Shown in pieces: positions 56,022-64,000 of a stretch of DNA of 64,000 nt. The notes beneath the pieces are model-generated. The model did no database searches. It was not told where the DNA came from and worked only from the letters and a program-made list of their open reading frames with translations. The position numbers and the translations under genes were made by a program. How positions within the stretch are numbered: position 1 is the stretch's first letter; each line of letters starts with the position of its first letter. The stretch spans positions 3,856,001 to 3,920,000 of the forward strand of contig NZ_CP092473.1 of assembly GCF_014287515.2 (NCBI RefSeq). The letters are read 5' to 3'. The stretch is from Roseburia rectibacter (GTDB taxonomy: Bacteria; Bacillota; Clostridia; Lachnospirales; Lachnospiraceae).

Positions 56022-57524
56022 TCACCTGCTCTTAAATTCTTTGACTGCCTCTACGATCTTTTCTGTAATCCCATCATCCAGCACTTTTTTCTCGTTGATG
56101 GCATCAACGACATCTTTATGCTCGATTTTAAAGAAATCCAGTAATCTTCCCTGGAACTCTTTCATCTGTTTGATATCCACATCCAAAAGCAGACGTTTGT
56201 TTGCTGCAACCAGTGTAATTACCTGATCTGCGAGGCTCATCGGATGGCAGAGCGGCTGTTTTAAGAGCTCCATCAGTCCTTTACCATACTGTAACTGCTC
56301 TTTCGTCATATCATCCAGATCGGAGCTGAACTGTGTAAACACTTCCATCTCACGGTACTGCGCCAGATCGATACGGATCGTACCGGATGCTTTTTTCATT
56401 GCCTTTGTCTGTGCCGCACCACCTACACGGGATACGGAAAGACCTACGTTGACCGCCGGTCTCATACCGGAGTTGAACAGATCACTCTCTAAGAAAATCT
56501 GACCATCTGTAATGGAAATAACGTTCGTAGGAATGTAAGCGGAAACATCGCCTGCCTGTGTCTCGATGATTGGCAGTGCGGTAATGGAACCTCCGCCTAA
56601 CTCGTCGTTTAACTTACTGGAACGCTCTAATAATCTTGAATGTAAATAGAATACGTCTCCCGGATATGCCTCACGTCCCGGTGAACGCTCTAAAAGTAAT
56701 GACAGTGCACGGTATGCCACTGCATGTTTGGAGAGATCATCATATACGATCAGGACATCTTTTCCTTTGTACATGAAGTACTCTGCAAGTGCTGTTCCTG
56801 CATACGGAGCGATGTACTGTAAGGATGCAGATTCACTCGCTGTCGAGGAAAGCACGATGGAATAATCCATGGCACCGTTCTTTGTCAGTGTATTCACCAA
56901 TTTTGCAACCGTAGATGCCTTCTGACCGATTGCAACGTAAATGCAGACAACATCTTTGCCTTTCTGGTTTAAGATGGTATCTACTGCGATCGATGTTTTA
57001 CCGGTCTGACGGTCACCGATGATCAGCTCACGCTGTCCACGTCCGATTGGGAACATGGAATCGATTGCTAGAATACCTGTCTCCATTGGCTGTTTTACGG
57101 ACTGTCTGTCTACGATACCCGGTGCTTCCTGCTCGATGGCACGGTAATCATCTGCTTTGATCTCACCTTTTCCATCGATCGGGGCTCCAAGGGCATTAAT
57201 AATTCTTCCAAGGTAAGCATCACCTACCGGAATACCTGCTTTTTTCTTAGTTCTGGTTACTTTCGTTCCCTCTTTGATCTCTGTGTCTTTACCAAAAATA
57301 ATACAGCCTATCTGATCGCGTTTGATATCCTGTACCATTCCGCGGACACCGTTCTCAAAGATAACGATCTCACCATACATCGCATGCTCAATCCCATAAA
57401 TCGTTGCAATACCATCACCGACCCAGATGACAGTTCCGACTTCCTGGTCTTTGCTTACCATGTCATAGTTCTCTATTTCTGTTTTCAGGATAGATATAAT
57501 CTCTTCTGAACTGATAGAACCCAC
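56022..57524 (-). CDS. atpA: F-type ATP synthase alpha subunit
   Basis: A 500-residue nucleotide-binding subunit starting with GTG at 57524 after GGAGG. Walker A is [15 protein letters not shown], and the [17 protein letters not shown] segment is typical. It starts four bases before the atpH stop region ends, in tight operon packing. Confidence 0.98.
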   Translation of the reverse strand: MGSISSEEIISILKTEIENYDMVSKDQEVGTVIWVGDGIATIYGIEHAMYGEIVIFENGVRGMVQDIKRDQIGCIIFGKDTEIKEGTKVTRTKKKAGIPVGDAYLGRIINALGAPIDGKGEIKADDYRAIEQEAPGIVDRQSVKQPMETGILAIDSMFPIGRGQRELIIGDRQTGKTSIAVDTILNQKGKDVVCIYVAIGQKASTVAKLVNTLTKNGAMDYSIVLSSTASESASLQYIAPYAGTALAEYFMYKGKDVLIVYDDLSKHAVAYRALSLLLERSPGREAYPGDVFYLHSRLLERSSKLNDELGGGSITALPIIETQAGDVSAYIPTNVISITDGQIFLESDLFNSGMRPAVNVGLSVSRVGGAAQTKAMKKASGTIRIDLAQYREMEVFTQFSSDLDDMTKEQLQYGKGLMELLKQPLCHPMSLADQVITLVAANKRLLLDVDIKQMKEFQGRLLDFFKIEHKDVVDAINEKKVLDDGITEKIVEAVKEFKSR

Positions 57525-57528
57525 GTTA

Positions 57529-58032
57529 TCACCTCCACGCTAATCTTCTCTCTAACCGATTTAAGCGCCCTTTCATGCTGTAATCTTCTTCTATATCTCC
57601 TACCCGCAGTACAAATCCACCGATCAGTTCCGGCTTCTTTTCCAATGCAAGCGCAACTTTATCTTTCTGATATTTCTTTGCAAGATATGCCTTCATCTGT
57701 GCCACTTCATCCTCTGTCGGCTCTAAGACATACTCCAGTTTTGCCTGAAGGATACCATTTTTCTCCGCTTCCACTACATCATATGCGGCAAAAATTTCCT
57801 CAAGGAGATCTGCCTCACCGTAATCGCAAACCACCTTCAGAAAATTTTTCATTGATTCCGGAAAGATCCGGTCGATCAGCTTATGTTTCTCCTGTTTTGA
57901 CACAACCGGGCTTTTTAAACTCTTCGGCAGATCCTGGGTCAGAGAAAGAATCTCTTTTGTCTCATCAACAGCTTCTCTTGTCACACCAAGTTCTAAGAGA
58001 ACCGTTGCATAATTATTTGCTGTCTGCGTCAT
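57529..58032 (-). CDS. atpH: F-type ATP synthase delta subunit
   Basis: A 167-residue peripheral-stalk subunit that joins F1 to the b subunit. The N-terminal helical bundle ([25 protein letters not shown]) and the C-terminal [28 protein letters not shown] motif are typical. Its start overlaps the end of atpF by 20 bases, suggesting translational coupling. Confidence 0.93.
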   Translation of the reverse strand: MTQTANNYATVLLELGVTREAVDETKEILSLTQDLPKSLKSPVVSKQEKHKLIDRIFPESMKNFLKVVCDYGEADLLEEIFAAYDVVEAEKNGILQAKLEYVLEPTEDEVAQMKAYLAKKYQKDKVALALEKKPELIGGFVLRVGDIEEDYSMKGRLNRLERRLAWR

Positions 58033-58519
58033 TCACACCACCTGCTTTTGTCAAAAACTGTTGATACAGTAACCGGTTATTCTCGTTCGTACTTGCCTCA
58101 CCAAGTACTTTTCCTGCTGCTGCCACTGCAAGAACTGCAATCTGTGACTGAAGATCCTGCACAGTTTTGTCACGTTCGAGTTCCACGGTCTTATGGGCAT
58201 TCTCGATGATCTTTTCTGCTTCCGCATCCGCCACATTGATTCTGTTCTCATACTCTGCCTGTGCACTCTTACGAGTTTTCTCAAGCAGTTCTGCAGATTC
58301 CTCATGCGCCTGTGCAAGCATTCCCTCATACTGTTTCTTTAAGTCTCCCGCTTCTGCCTTTAAATTGTTGGCATCTGCGATCTGACCTTCGATCATCTGC
58401 TTACGCTGCTCCATAACATTCGTGACAGGACCAATTAAAAACTTACGAAGTCCCAGATACAGAACGATCAGGTTAATGATGGTAAAGACGACGTTCCAAT
58501 CTATTCTTAATAATTGCAT
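58013..58519 (-). CDS. atpF: F-type ATP synthase b subunit
   Basis: A 168-residue peripheral-stalk subunit. One N-terminal transmembrane segment (about 8-28, VVFTIINLIVLYLGLRKFL) is followed by a long charged coiled coil (about 35-150). Only one b-type gene is present, so a b2 homodimer is expected. Confidence 0.95.
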   Translation of the reverse strand: MQLLRIDWNVVFTIINLIVLYLGLRKFLIGPVTNVMEQRKQMIEGQIADANNLKAEAGDLKKQYEGMLAQAHEESAELLEKTRKSAQAEYENRINVADAEAEKIIENAHKTVELERDKTVQDLQSQIAVLAVAAAGKVLGEASTNENNRLLYQQFLTKAGGVNDADSK

Positions 58520-58538
58520 TCTCTACCAGACCCTTTCC

Positions 58539-58763
58539 TTAACCTAAGAATAAGATAATTAAAATTGCAACAACCATACCGAAAATTGCAGTACCTTCGG
58601 CAAGTGCACAACCAAGTAATAATGCTTTTGTGATTTTTCCGTCTGCTTCCGGCTGTCTTGCGATAGCGTCTGTTGCCTTAGATGTTGCAAGGCCGATACC
58701 GATACCTGCTCCAATACCTGTTAATGCTGCGATTCCTGCTCCAATTGCGATTAATGATGTCAT
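58539..58763 (-). CDS. atpE: F-type ATP synthase c subunit
   Basis: A 74-residue hairpin of two transmembrane helices with the loop ARQPEA. The ion-binding carboxylate is Glu56 in CALAEGTAIFG. The Gln (first helix) and Ser/Thr directly after Glu that mark Na+-binding rings are replaced here by Ile and Gly, which points to a proton-driven ring. AAAAAAGGAG precedes the ATG. Confidence 0.96.
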   Translation of the reverse strand: MTSLIAIGAGIAALTGIGAGIGIGLATSKATDAIARQPEADGKITKALLLGCALAEGTAIFGMVVAILIILFLG

Positions 58764-58795
58764 GATAAATTTCTCCTTTTTTGTTTTTACTTTTT

Positions 58796-59545
58796 TTACT
58801 CGACGCTTTCCTTAATAAATAAGGATGTTAAAAATACAAATACATATGCCTGAATAAATCCGTCAAACAAGTCAAAATAAAGACTGAGCGGAACCGGCAC
58901 TAAAAGCGGTGCCACAATCTTGATCAGCTCCATAATGACAAATGCTCCTAAAATGTTACCAAAAAGACGCATACACAATGATAATGGACGAATAAAAATC
59001 TCCAGTATATTCATTGGTAACATAAGTGGTATCGGTTCGGCGAAACTCTTCAGAAAACCTTTCACTCCTTTTGCATGTACTCCCGAATATTCGATCAGTA
59101 CAATACTCATTAAAGCAAGCGCACCGGTAACACCGACATCCTTTGTCGGGGATTTCAATCCGAACAGCCCGATCATATTAGCAACTGCAATATAAATTCC
59201 TACTGTCATTAAATAAGGAATATAACGTTTTCCTTCCTCTCCAAGCAAATCGTAAAAGAAGTTATGCAGTCCACCAACAACTGTCTCCACTGCCAGCTGA
59301 CGTTTTCCTACGTTCTCTACACGCAGGTTTCTTCCTAAGAAAAATGCTGCTACCAAAAGAACTGCCATAATGATCCATGTCACTACCACTGATTCGGCAA
59401 CCGGAATACCTCCAAATACCGGAATCGTGAATGCTGTCTCACAATTAAGTTCTTCCATCAGCGCTTTCGATAATTCCTCCGTATTCTCACTTCCCTTCTT
59501 TCCTACACTTTGCTGTATTTTATTTAAAAATTTTCCACTTGTCAA
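58796..59545 (-). CDS. atpB: F-type ATP synthase a subunit
   Basis: A 249-residue membrane subunit with about five or six transmembrane segments. LSLCMRLFGNILGAFVIMELI contains the essential Arg facing the c-ring. The start is uncertain: the TTG at 59545 has no clear ribosome site, while an ATG at 59458 (MEELNCETAF) has GGAGG 17 bases upstream. The longer form adds 29 charged residues. It is the first gene of the operon; no atpI is seen upstream. Confidence 0.93.
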   Translation of the reverse strand: MTSGKFLNKIQQSVGKKGSENTEELSKALMEELNCETAFTIPVFGGIPVAESVVVTWIIMAVLLVAAFFLGRNLRVENVGKRQLAVETVVGGLHNFFYDLLGEEGKRYIPYLMTVGIYIAVANMIGLFGLKSPTKDVGVTGALALMSIVLIEYSGVHAKGVKGFLKSFAEPIPLMLPMNILEIFIRPLSLCMRLFGNILGAFVIMELIKIVAPLLVPVPLSLYFDLFDGFIQAYVFVFLTSLFIKESVE

Positions 59546-59944
59546 TTTTTTGTCAAAGCCAAATTTTCCATTCCCATTTTGGTAATTTTATATAAATTCT
59601 ATTAATGGTTTTTGTAAGTTTTTTTATGTTTTGGGAATTGAATATTTCATTTGTTTATAATTATTTTATTTTTACATTGAATTGCTTCCAAAATATAGGA
59701 TAAAATACCTAAAAAAGTTTACATCTCTTATGCAATATCTTTTACGGTTCTTTAATAAATTACATATTGCGCTGCATTCCGCTATATCCCTCCCCCCAAA
59801 TCACTCAAAAATTTTTCTGATCATTTATCTCAACAACTTCTCTATTGATTCTCAACCGACTATTGTCACTCGTAATTTATACTCGCACATTGATTCATCA
59901 CATCATATACTAAAATAAATAGCTTATTGTACTGGAGACTTTCA
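59546..59944. other. AT-rich intergenic region upstream of the atp operon
   Basis: This 399-base stretch between divergent genes contains the likely atp promoter (59589-59617) and is otherwise very AT-rich. I see no gene or strong structure in 59620-59930. Confidence 0.6.
59589..59617 (-). promoter_or_regulatory. Likely promoter of the atp operon
   Basis: Read leftward, TTACAA (59612-59617) and TATATA (59589-59594) are 17 bases apart, about 45 bases before the longer atpB start. Confidence 0.5.
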
Positions 59945-60538
59945 ATGAACACAGAGACCAGAGGAACACTTTCCCGGCGGGGTAATATTTCACAGATCAC
60001 AAATGCTTTCGTGGAGGAGGTCAATGCTTTTTCCAACACTTCCACCGGATATATCATCGTATCTTATGCAGCCTCGCCCGGACAGCAATCCGACAACATC
60101 CAGATGCTCCGTTTAAATATCAACCGGAACACTGTCATCCTCGATTCATCCGGTCAGGTCATATCCCTGTCGGAAATCCGCCCGCAAACATGGATCAATG
60201 CAGTTTTCTCTTCTGCAATGACACGGAGTATCCCTCCACAGGCAAATGCATTTCTGATCATGGTACAGAGACGGCGCCCTCAAATTGAAATTGCAACCTC
60301 GATCGGCAGGATTGCAAGTATCGACGCCGCAAATGGCTTTTTGTACACCGGCAATCCAAACGACATCAACAGCCAGGTCCGCTACGTCGTCTCAAATTCC
60401 ACCTTCTCCGATCCATCCGGCCGCCCGATCACACTTTCATCCCTCCGCCCCAGCCAGCGCGTCCGCATTACACATGCAACCACACAGACCGCAAGCATCC
60501 CACCTCAGACAATAGCGTTTCATGTGCAGTTATTGTAA
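59945..60538 (+). CDS. Unknown protein with internal duplication
   Basis: A 197-residue protein starting MNTETRGTLSRRGNISQITNAFVEEVNAFS, after GGAG at good spacing. It has no signal peptide, membrane segment or cysteine. Two repeats of about 75 residues can be aligned. The first has GQVISLSEIRP then SIPPQANAFLIMV; the second has GRPITLSSLRP then SIPPQTIAFHVQL. The shared pattern is (G)xxIxLSxxRPxxx...SIPPQxxAF. It looks like a pair of small beta-barrel (OB-like) domains. I do not recognise the family. It stands alone between the atp operon and a decayed integrative element. Confidence 0.75.
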   Translation: MNTETRGTLSRRGNISQITNAFVEEVNAFSNTSTGYIIVSYAASPGQQSDNIQMLRLNINRNTVILDSSGQVISLSEIRPQTWINAVFSSAMTRSIPPQANAFLIMVQRRRPQIEIATSIGRIASIDAANGFLYTGNPNDINSQVRYVVSNSTFSDPSGRPITLSSLRPSQRVRITHATTQTASIPPQTIAFHVQLL

Positions 60539-60671
60539 CCGAATCTTTACCAGGACATCACACTTTTTTCAAAAATTTACCACAATTCCATCATGAACTT
60601 CGTTTACTATAAATAATGTCAAAAGGAAATAAACCTTTTTCACATAAAACAGTTTCTTTTTTTTCATAACA

Positions 60672-60714
60672 AAGCCAGTAAAACATCCCCCGTTTTACTG
60701 GCTCCTCCTTTTTT
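60672..60714 (+). terminator. Rho-independent terminator
   Basis: AGCCAGTAAAAC and GTTTTACTGGCT pair perfectly (12 bp), followed by CCTCCTTTTTT. It lies 134 bases after the duplicated-domain protein gene. Confidence 0.85.
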
Positions 60715-60833
60715 ATTCACTGAACAAGAAGCAATCCATAAAGGGTATGGTAAATGTTCAAAATGTTTTTAAACCACTTCAAAAATTACAAAAAAATAGC
60801 GGAAAGCCTTAGTTCTACTGGCTTTTCGCTGTA

Positions 60834-60865
60834 TTTTAGTTAATGAGACATCAGGGATTCGAACC
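60834..60865 (-). repeat. Direct repeat of tRNA-Lys 3' end (att-like, distal copy)
   Basis: This 32-base stretch matches 62283-62314 with two mismatches and corresponds to the T-arm and acceptor end of tRNA-Lys. The rest of the tRNA is missing. It is the expected far boundary of an element integrated into the tRNA-Lys gene. Confidence 0.8.
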
Positions 60866-61012
60866 TAAGTCTCGATGTTCAAATACTGATAGAAAGGGCA
60901 TTTGCAACACATCATCTACTTAGTGTAATCATTCTGTCAAATGCTTGCTTTCCACAAAGAAAGTTTGCTTGCTAACACTTGACGGAATCACATATTCTAT
61001 ATAATGAATTCA

Positions 61013-61047
61013 GAGGTTGTTAGACACATTTGTTCTAACAACCTCTT
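61013..61047. terminator. Inverted repeat downstream of the surface protein gene
   Basis: AGAGGTTGTTAGA (61013-61025) pairs with TCTAACAACCTCT (61035-61047). The T-rich tail is weak on both strands, so terminator function for the leftward gene ending at 61061 is only likely. Confidence 0.5.
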
Positions 61048-61060
61048 GTTTAATCTCATC

Positions 61061-61801
61061 CTATTTCTTTATGAATACTTGCTTTACATATGAATTCTGT
61101 CCAAATACATATGTACCATCATTGTAAACTGTATATGGACACACCTTAACATAATATCTTTTTCCCTTTGCTAATTTTTTTATTGTATAAGTTGTCGTTG
61201 GTGAATATACAGTTTTTACTCCCTTTTTAAATTTGTAATTTGTAGAATATTGGATTCTATAACCAATCGCATTTACTGCTGATTTACACTTAACTGTCAT
61301 TTGACCCTTTTTGTTATTTTTTAAAGAGCTAATAGTTCCTTTAGATAATTTAATCTGTTTTTCTGCTTGGATTTTGAAAGAATATACTGTACTTATTTCT
61401 GTACCACCTTTTGTAATATCTAAATAGTATATTCCTTTCGGCAAAGTCCTGCTCTGACTAGTTTTGAATTTTCCTGTCGCTACATTACTTTCATATTGCA
61501 AATCATTACCATTCAGTACAATTTTTCCATCTGAATTATATATACACATCCCATAATTTGTAGCGGAATCTACTGTTGCACTTAAAGTAACATGTGACTT
61601 TTTAGAAATACTAAATTTGTAATATCTGTGTGTAGTATACCATGGTGAAGGACTTGTTATTGTTCCATTATAAACTTCCTCCAACTCATAATCTTCTGCC
61701 TCATCCGTCATTGCTGCATTTACTTTTATGCTTTTAAACATAAACATACAGCAAACGCATAAAAGTATCATTAACAAACTTTTTGTCCATTTTTTATTCA
61801 T
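61061..61801 (-). CDS. Secreted protein with PPC-like and fibronectin-III-like domains
   Basis: A 246-residue exported protein. The signal MNKKWTKSLLMILLCVCCMFMF...NAA is followed by a beta-sandwich (about 45-150: YYKFSISKKSHVTLSATVDS ... GIYYLDITKGG) that resembles bacterial pre-peptidase C-terminal domains. The C-terminus (about 155-246) is a lysine-rich fibronectin-III-like domain (AIGYRIQYSTNYKFKKGVKTV). There is no wall anchor. It is AT-rich and lies inside the tRNA-Lys-bounded element, so it was probably acquired with it. Function unknown; it may be an adhesin-like surface protein. Confidence 0.8.
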   Translation of the reverse strand: MNKKWTKSLLMILLCVCCMFMFKSIKVNAAMTDEAEDYELEEVYNGTITSPSPWYTTHRYYKFSISKKSHVTLSATVDSATNYGMCIYNSDGKIVLNGNDLQYESNVATGKFKTSQSRTLPKGIYYLDITKGGTEISTVYSFKIQAEKQIKLSKGTISSLKNNKKGQMTVKCKSAVNAIGYRIQYSTNYKFKKGVKTVYSPTTTYTIKKLAKGKRYYVKVCPYTVYNDGTYVFGQNSYVKQVFIKK

Positions 61802-61889
61802 GGCAAACTCCTCCTTTTTTATTTCTATTTTACCATATTTTTTTAATCATTCAACTTTATGGAATAATATTTTTATCCCCATCTATAAT

Positions 61890-62216
61890 ATAACATATCA
61901 ATTACGATATCCCGATAGCAACTATCTGTTTCCTAATAGGGAAAATACTTCACCTATCACAAATAGAGCTGTCTATCTTGTTTATCAAGGTATTTGTCAA
62001 AAATTAGGTATAAAAAGCGAAAAAGGTATCATTAAAGATCCTCATTCCTTTAGAAGAAATGTTTCCACCTCCCTTGTTAATTCAAAAGGTGGTAATCTTC
62101 TAATTGCATCTGCATTATTAGGACATAGTCCAACCGTCGCAGAAAAGAATTACTTAACGGGAATCGACTTGAATCAAGCTCAAGCTGTAGCCAACCAAAG
62201 ATACTTGCTAAATTAA
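61890..62216 (+). pseudogene. Truncated tyrosine recombinase (integrase remnant)
   Basis: About 100 residues of the C-terminal catalytic domain remain (from YPDSNYLFPNRE near 61908). The box-II HSFRRNVST (His, Arg), LLGHSP (His) and the active Tyr in KNYLTG are visible. The N-terminal DNA-binding domain and the first catalytic Arg are missing, and the open frame before 61890 looks random. It ends 67 bases from the near att-like repeat at the tRNA-Lys gene, the usual place for an integrase. Confidence 0.8.
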
Positions 62217-62239
62217 ACAAAGTGTAATCAATTTTTTTA

Positions 62240-62276
62240 ATGTACAAAAATAAGAAGTGTTGATTTTTCAACACTT
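62240..62276 (-). terminator. Terminator of the rRNA-tRNA operon
   Basis: AAGTGTTGA (62255-62263) and TCAACACTT (62268-62276) form a stem. On the minus strand it is followed by CTTATTTTT, just after tRNA-Lys, the last gene of the leftward operon. Confidence 0.75.
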
Positions 62277-62282
62277 CCAATC

Positions 62283-62314
62283 TTTTAGCTAATGAGACAT
62301 CGGGGATTCGAACC
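62283..62314 (-). repeat. Direct repeat at tRNA-Lys 3' end (att-like, tRNA copy)
   Basis: This 32-base stretch includes the tRNA-Lys T-arm and acceptor end and matches 60834-60865 at 30 positions. The intact tRNA gene is on this side, as expected when integration rebuilds the tRNA 3' end. Confidence 0.8.
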
Positions 62315-62365
62315 CCGGACAACTTGATTAAAAGTCAAGTGCTCTACCAACTGAGCTAATATCCC
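62293..62365 (-). tRNA. tRNA-Lys (TTT)
   Basis: A 73-nt cloverleaf. The anticodon stem-loop is CTTGA-CTTTTAA-TCAAG, with anticodon TTT. The 3' CCA is not encoded. Its 3' end is the integration site of the decayed element. Confidence 0.96.
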
Positions 62366-62379
62366 ATATTTTCTTTGAA

Positions 62380-62452
<73 letters not shown>

Positions 62453-62474
62453 AAATACGATATTAAAATTCGAG

Positions 62475-62548
62475 TTGCGGGAATAGGATTTGAACCTATG
62501 ACCTTCGGGTTATGAGCCCGACGAGCTTCCAGACTGCTCCATCCCGCG
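62475..62548 (-). tRNA. Initiator tRNA-fMet (CAT)
   Basis: The anticodon is CAT. The unpaired C1-A72 and the three G-C pairs of the anticodon stem (GGG...CCC) mark it as the initiator rather than elongator tRNA. Length 74 nt. Confidence 0.95.
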
Positions 62549-62575
62549 ATAATAATTAATCTCTTAAAAAGAGAA

Positions 62576-62657
62576 TGGGCAGAGGTGGATTCGAACCACC
62601 GAAGCAAATTGCAGCAGATTTACAGTCTGTCCCCTTTGGCCACTCGGGAATCTGCCC
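62576..62657 (-). tRNA. tRNA-Tyr (GTA)
   Basis: An 82-nt class II tRNA with a long variable arm. The anticodon loop is CTGTAAA (GTA). The acceptor GGGCAGA pairs with TCTGCCC. Confidence 0.95.
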
Positions 62658-62714
62658 ATTTAAAACGTTCAATATGAAATTGACTCATTTTAATTCTCAA
62701 AATAAATTGAGAAA

Positions 62715-62787
62715 AGCCGATGATCGGACTCGAACCGATAACCTGCTGATTACAAATCAGCTGCTCTGCCAATTGAGCCACATCGGC
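62715..62787 (-). tRNA. tRNA-Thr (TGT)
   Basis: A 73-nt cloverleaf with anticodon stem-loop GCTGA-TTTGTAA-TCAGC (TGT) and acceptor GCCGATG/CATCGGC. Confidence 0.95.
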
Positions 62788-62795
62788 GTATCAAA

Positions 62796-62868
62796 TGGGA
62801 CCTATAGGGCTCGAACCTATGACCCTCTGCTTGTAAGGCAGATGCTCTCCCAGCTGAGCTAAGATCCC
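62796..62868 (-). tRNA. tRNA-Val (TAC)
   Basis: A 73-nt cloverleaf with anticodon stem-loop TCTGC-CTTACAA-GCAGA (TAC). Confidence 0.95.
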
Positions 62869-62876
62869 ATATTGAA

Positions 62877-62950
62877 CGACCCAAGCGGGACTCGAACCCG
62901 CGACCTCCGCCGTGACAGGGCGGCGCTCTAACCAACTGAGCCATTAGGCC
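62877..62950 (-). tRNA. tRNA-Asp (GTC)
   Basis: A 74-nt cloverleaf with anticodon stem-loop CCGCC-CTGTCAC-GGCGG (GTC) and the Asp-type discriminator G. It is the first tRNA after the 23S gene, about 68 bases away. Confidence 0.95.
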
Positions 62951-63018
62951 ATTGAAGTTGATACCTTCAAAACTTCATACAGAACACCGTCAATAACATT
63001 GCGAACATCGTTCGCTAT

Positions 63019-64000
<982 letters not shown>

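Larger units (their letters stand above)
60539..61060. other. 522-base intergenic region with hairpins and a tRNA-Lys fragment
   Basis: It contains a strong terminator (60672-60714), a second hairpin AGCGGAAAGCC/GGCTTTTCGCT (60798-60830), the 3' tRNA-Lys fragment (60834-60865), an AT-rich stretch without genes, and an inverted repeat at 61013-61047. Confidence 0.7.

Noticed and set aside
61728-61889. N-terminal part of the integrase frame
   Set aside because: The first ~55 residues overlap the start of the surface protein on the other strand and are AT-rich and unlike any recombinase domain; only the part from about 61890 is homologous.

Overview
The window looks like the chromosome of a motile, glycan-degrading gut Lachnospiraceae bacterium of the Roseburia/Agathobacter type. 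This is an inference from moderate GC, strong AGGAGG-type ribosome sites, CUT1 sugar transporters without their own ATPase, chemoreceptors, domain-permuted GH3 enzymes and a large modular GH26 mannanase. No database search was possible.

Positions 1-26.6 kb form an N-glycan catabolic region. A long leftward operon (15.8 kb down to the left edge) encodes two sugar-ABC permeases, a solute-binding lipoprotein, a GH130 phosphorylase, two large TIM-barrel proteins that I cannot place in a known family, a GH38 alpha-mannosidase, an MFS transporter, a GH3 enzyme and the start of a GH20-like protein. A divergent LacI-family regulator (16.1 kb) is followed by a secreted GH85 endo-beta-N-acetylglucosaminidase lipoprotein. 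A second leftward operon (26.6 to 20.4 kb) encodes a ROK kinase, a GntR/LacI hybrid regulator, a GH125 alpha-1,6-mannosidase and a second GH38. The pathway reads as: GH85 releases the glycan outside the cell, the ABC system imports it, GH38 and GH125 trim alpha-mannose, GH130 phosphorolyses Man-beta-1,4-GlcNAc, and ROK phosphorylates the free sugar.

Positions 26.8-41.6 kb carry signalling and transport genes: a Cache-type chemoreceptor, a hybrid histidine kinase, a small membrane protein, a YjbR-like protein, a chemoreceptor fused to a c-di-GMP-binding PilZ domain, a GH53 galactanase lipoprotein, an EAL phosphodiesterase and an amino-acid ABC importer. Positions 41.7-51.3 kb carry a beta-mannan set: a modular extracellular GH26 and two GH3 enzymes with reversed domain order.

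Positions 51.3-52.4 kb are non-coding and the most structured part of the window. They hold two 33-bp repeat arrays in opposite orientation around a 135-bp element with perfect 16-bp terminal inverted repeats, then a separate ~264-bp imperfect palindrome. An AraC regulator follows. Positions 53.3-59.5 kb are a complete F-type ATP synthase operon (atpBEFHAGDC order of transcription, leftward), H+-type by its c-subunit. Next come an orphan protein with an internal duplication and a small AT-rich decayed integrative element (60.8-62.3 kb) bounded by 32-bp direct repeats of a tRNA-Lys 3' end and carrying an integrase remnant. The window ends with seven tRNA genes (Lys, Phe, fMet, Tyr, Thr, Val, Asp) transcribed leftward from the 3' part of a 23S rRNA gene, with no 5S gene between.
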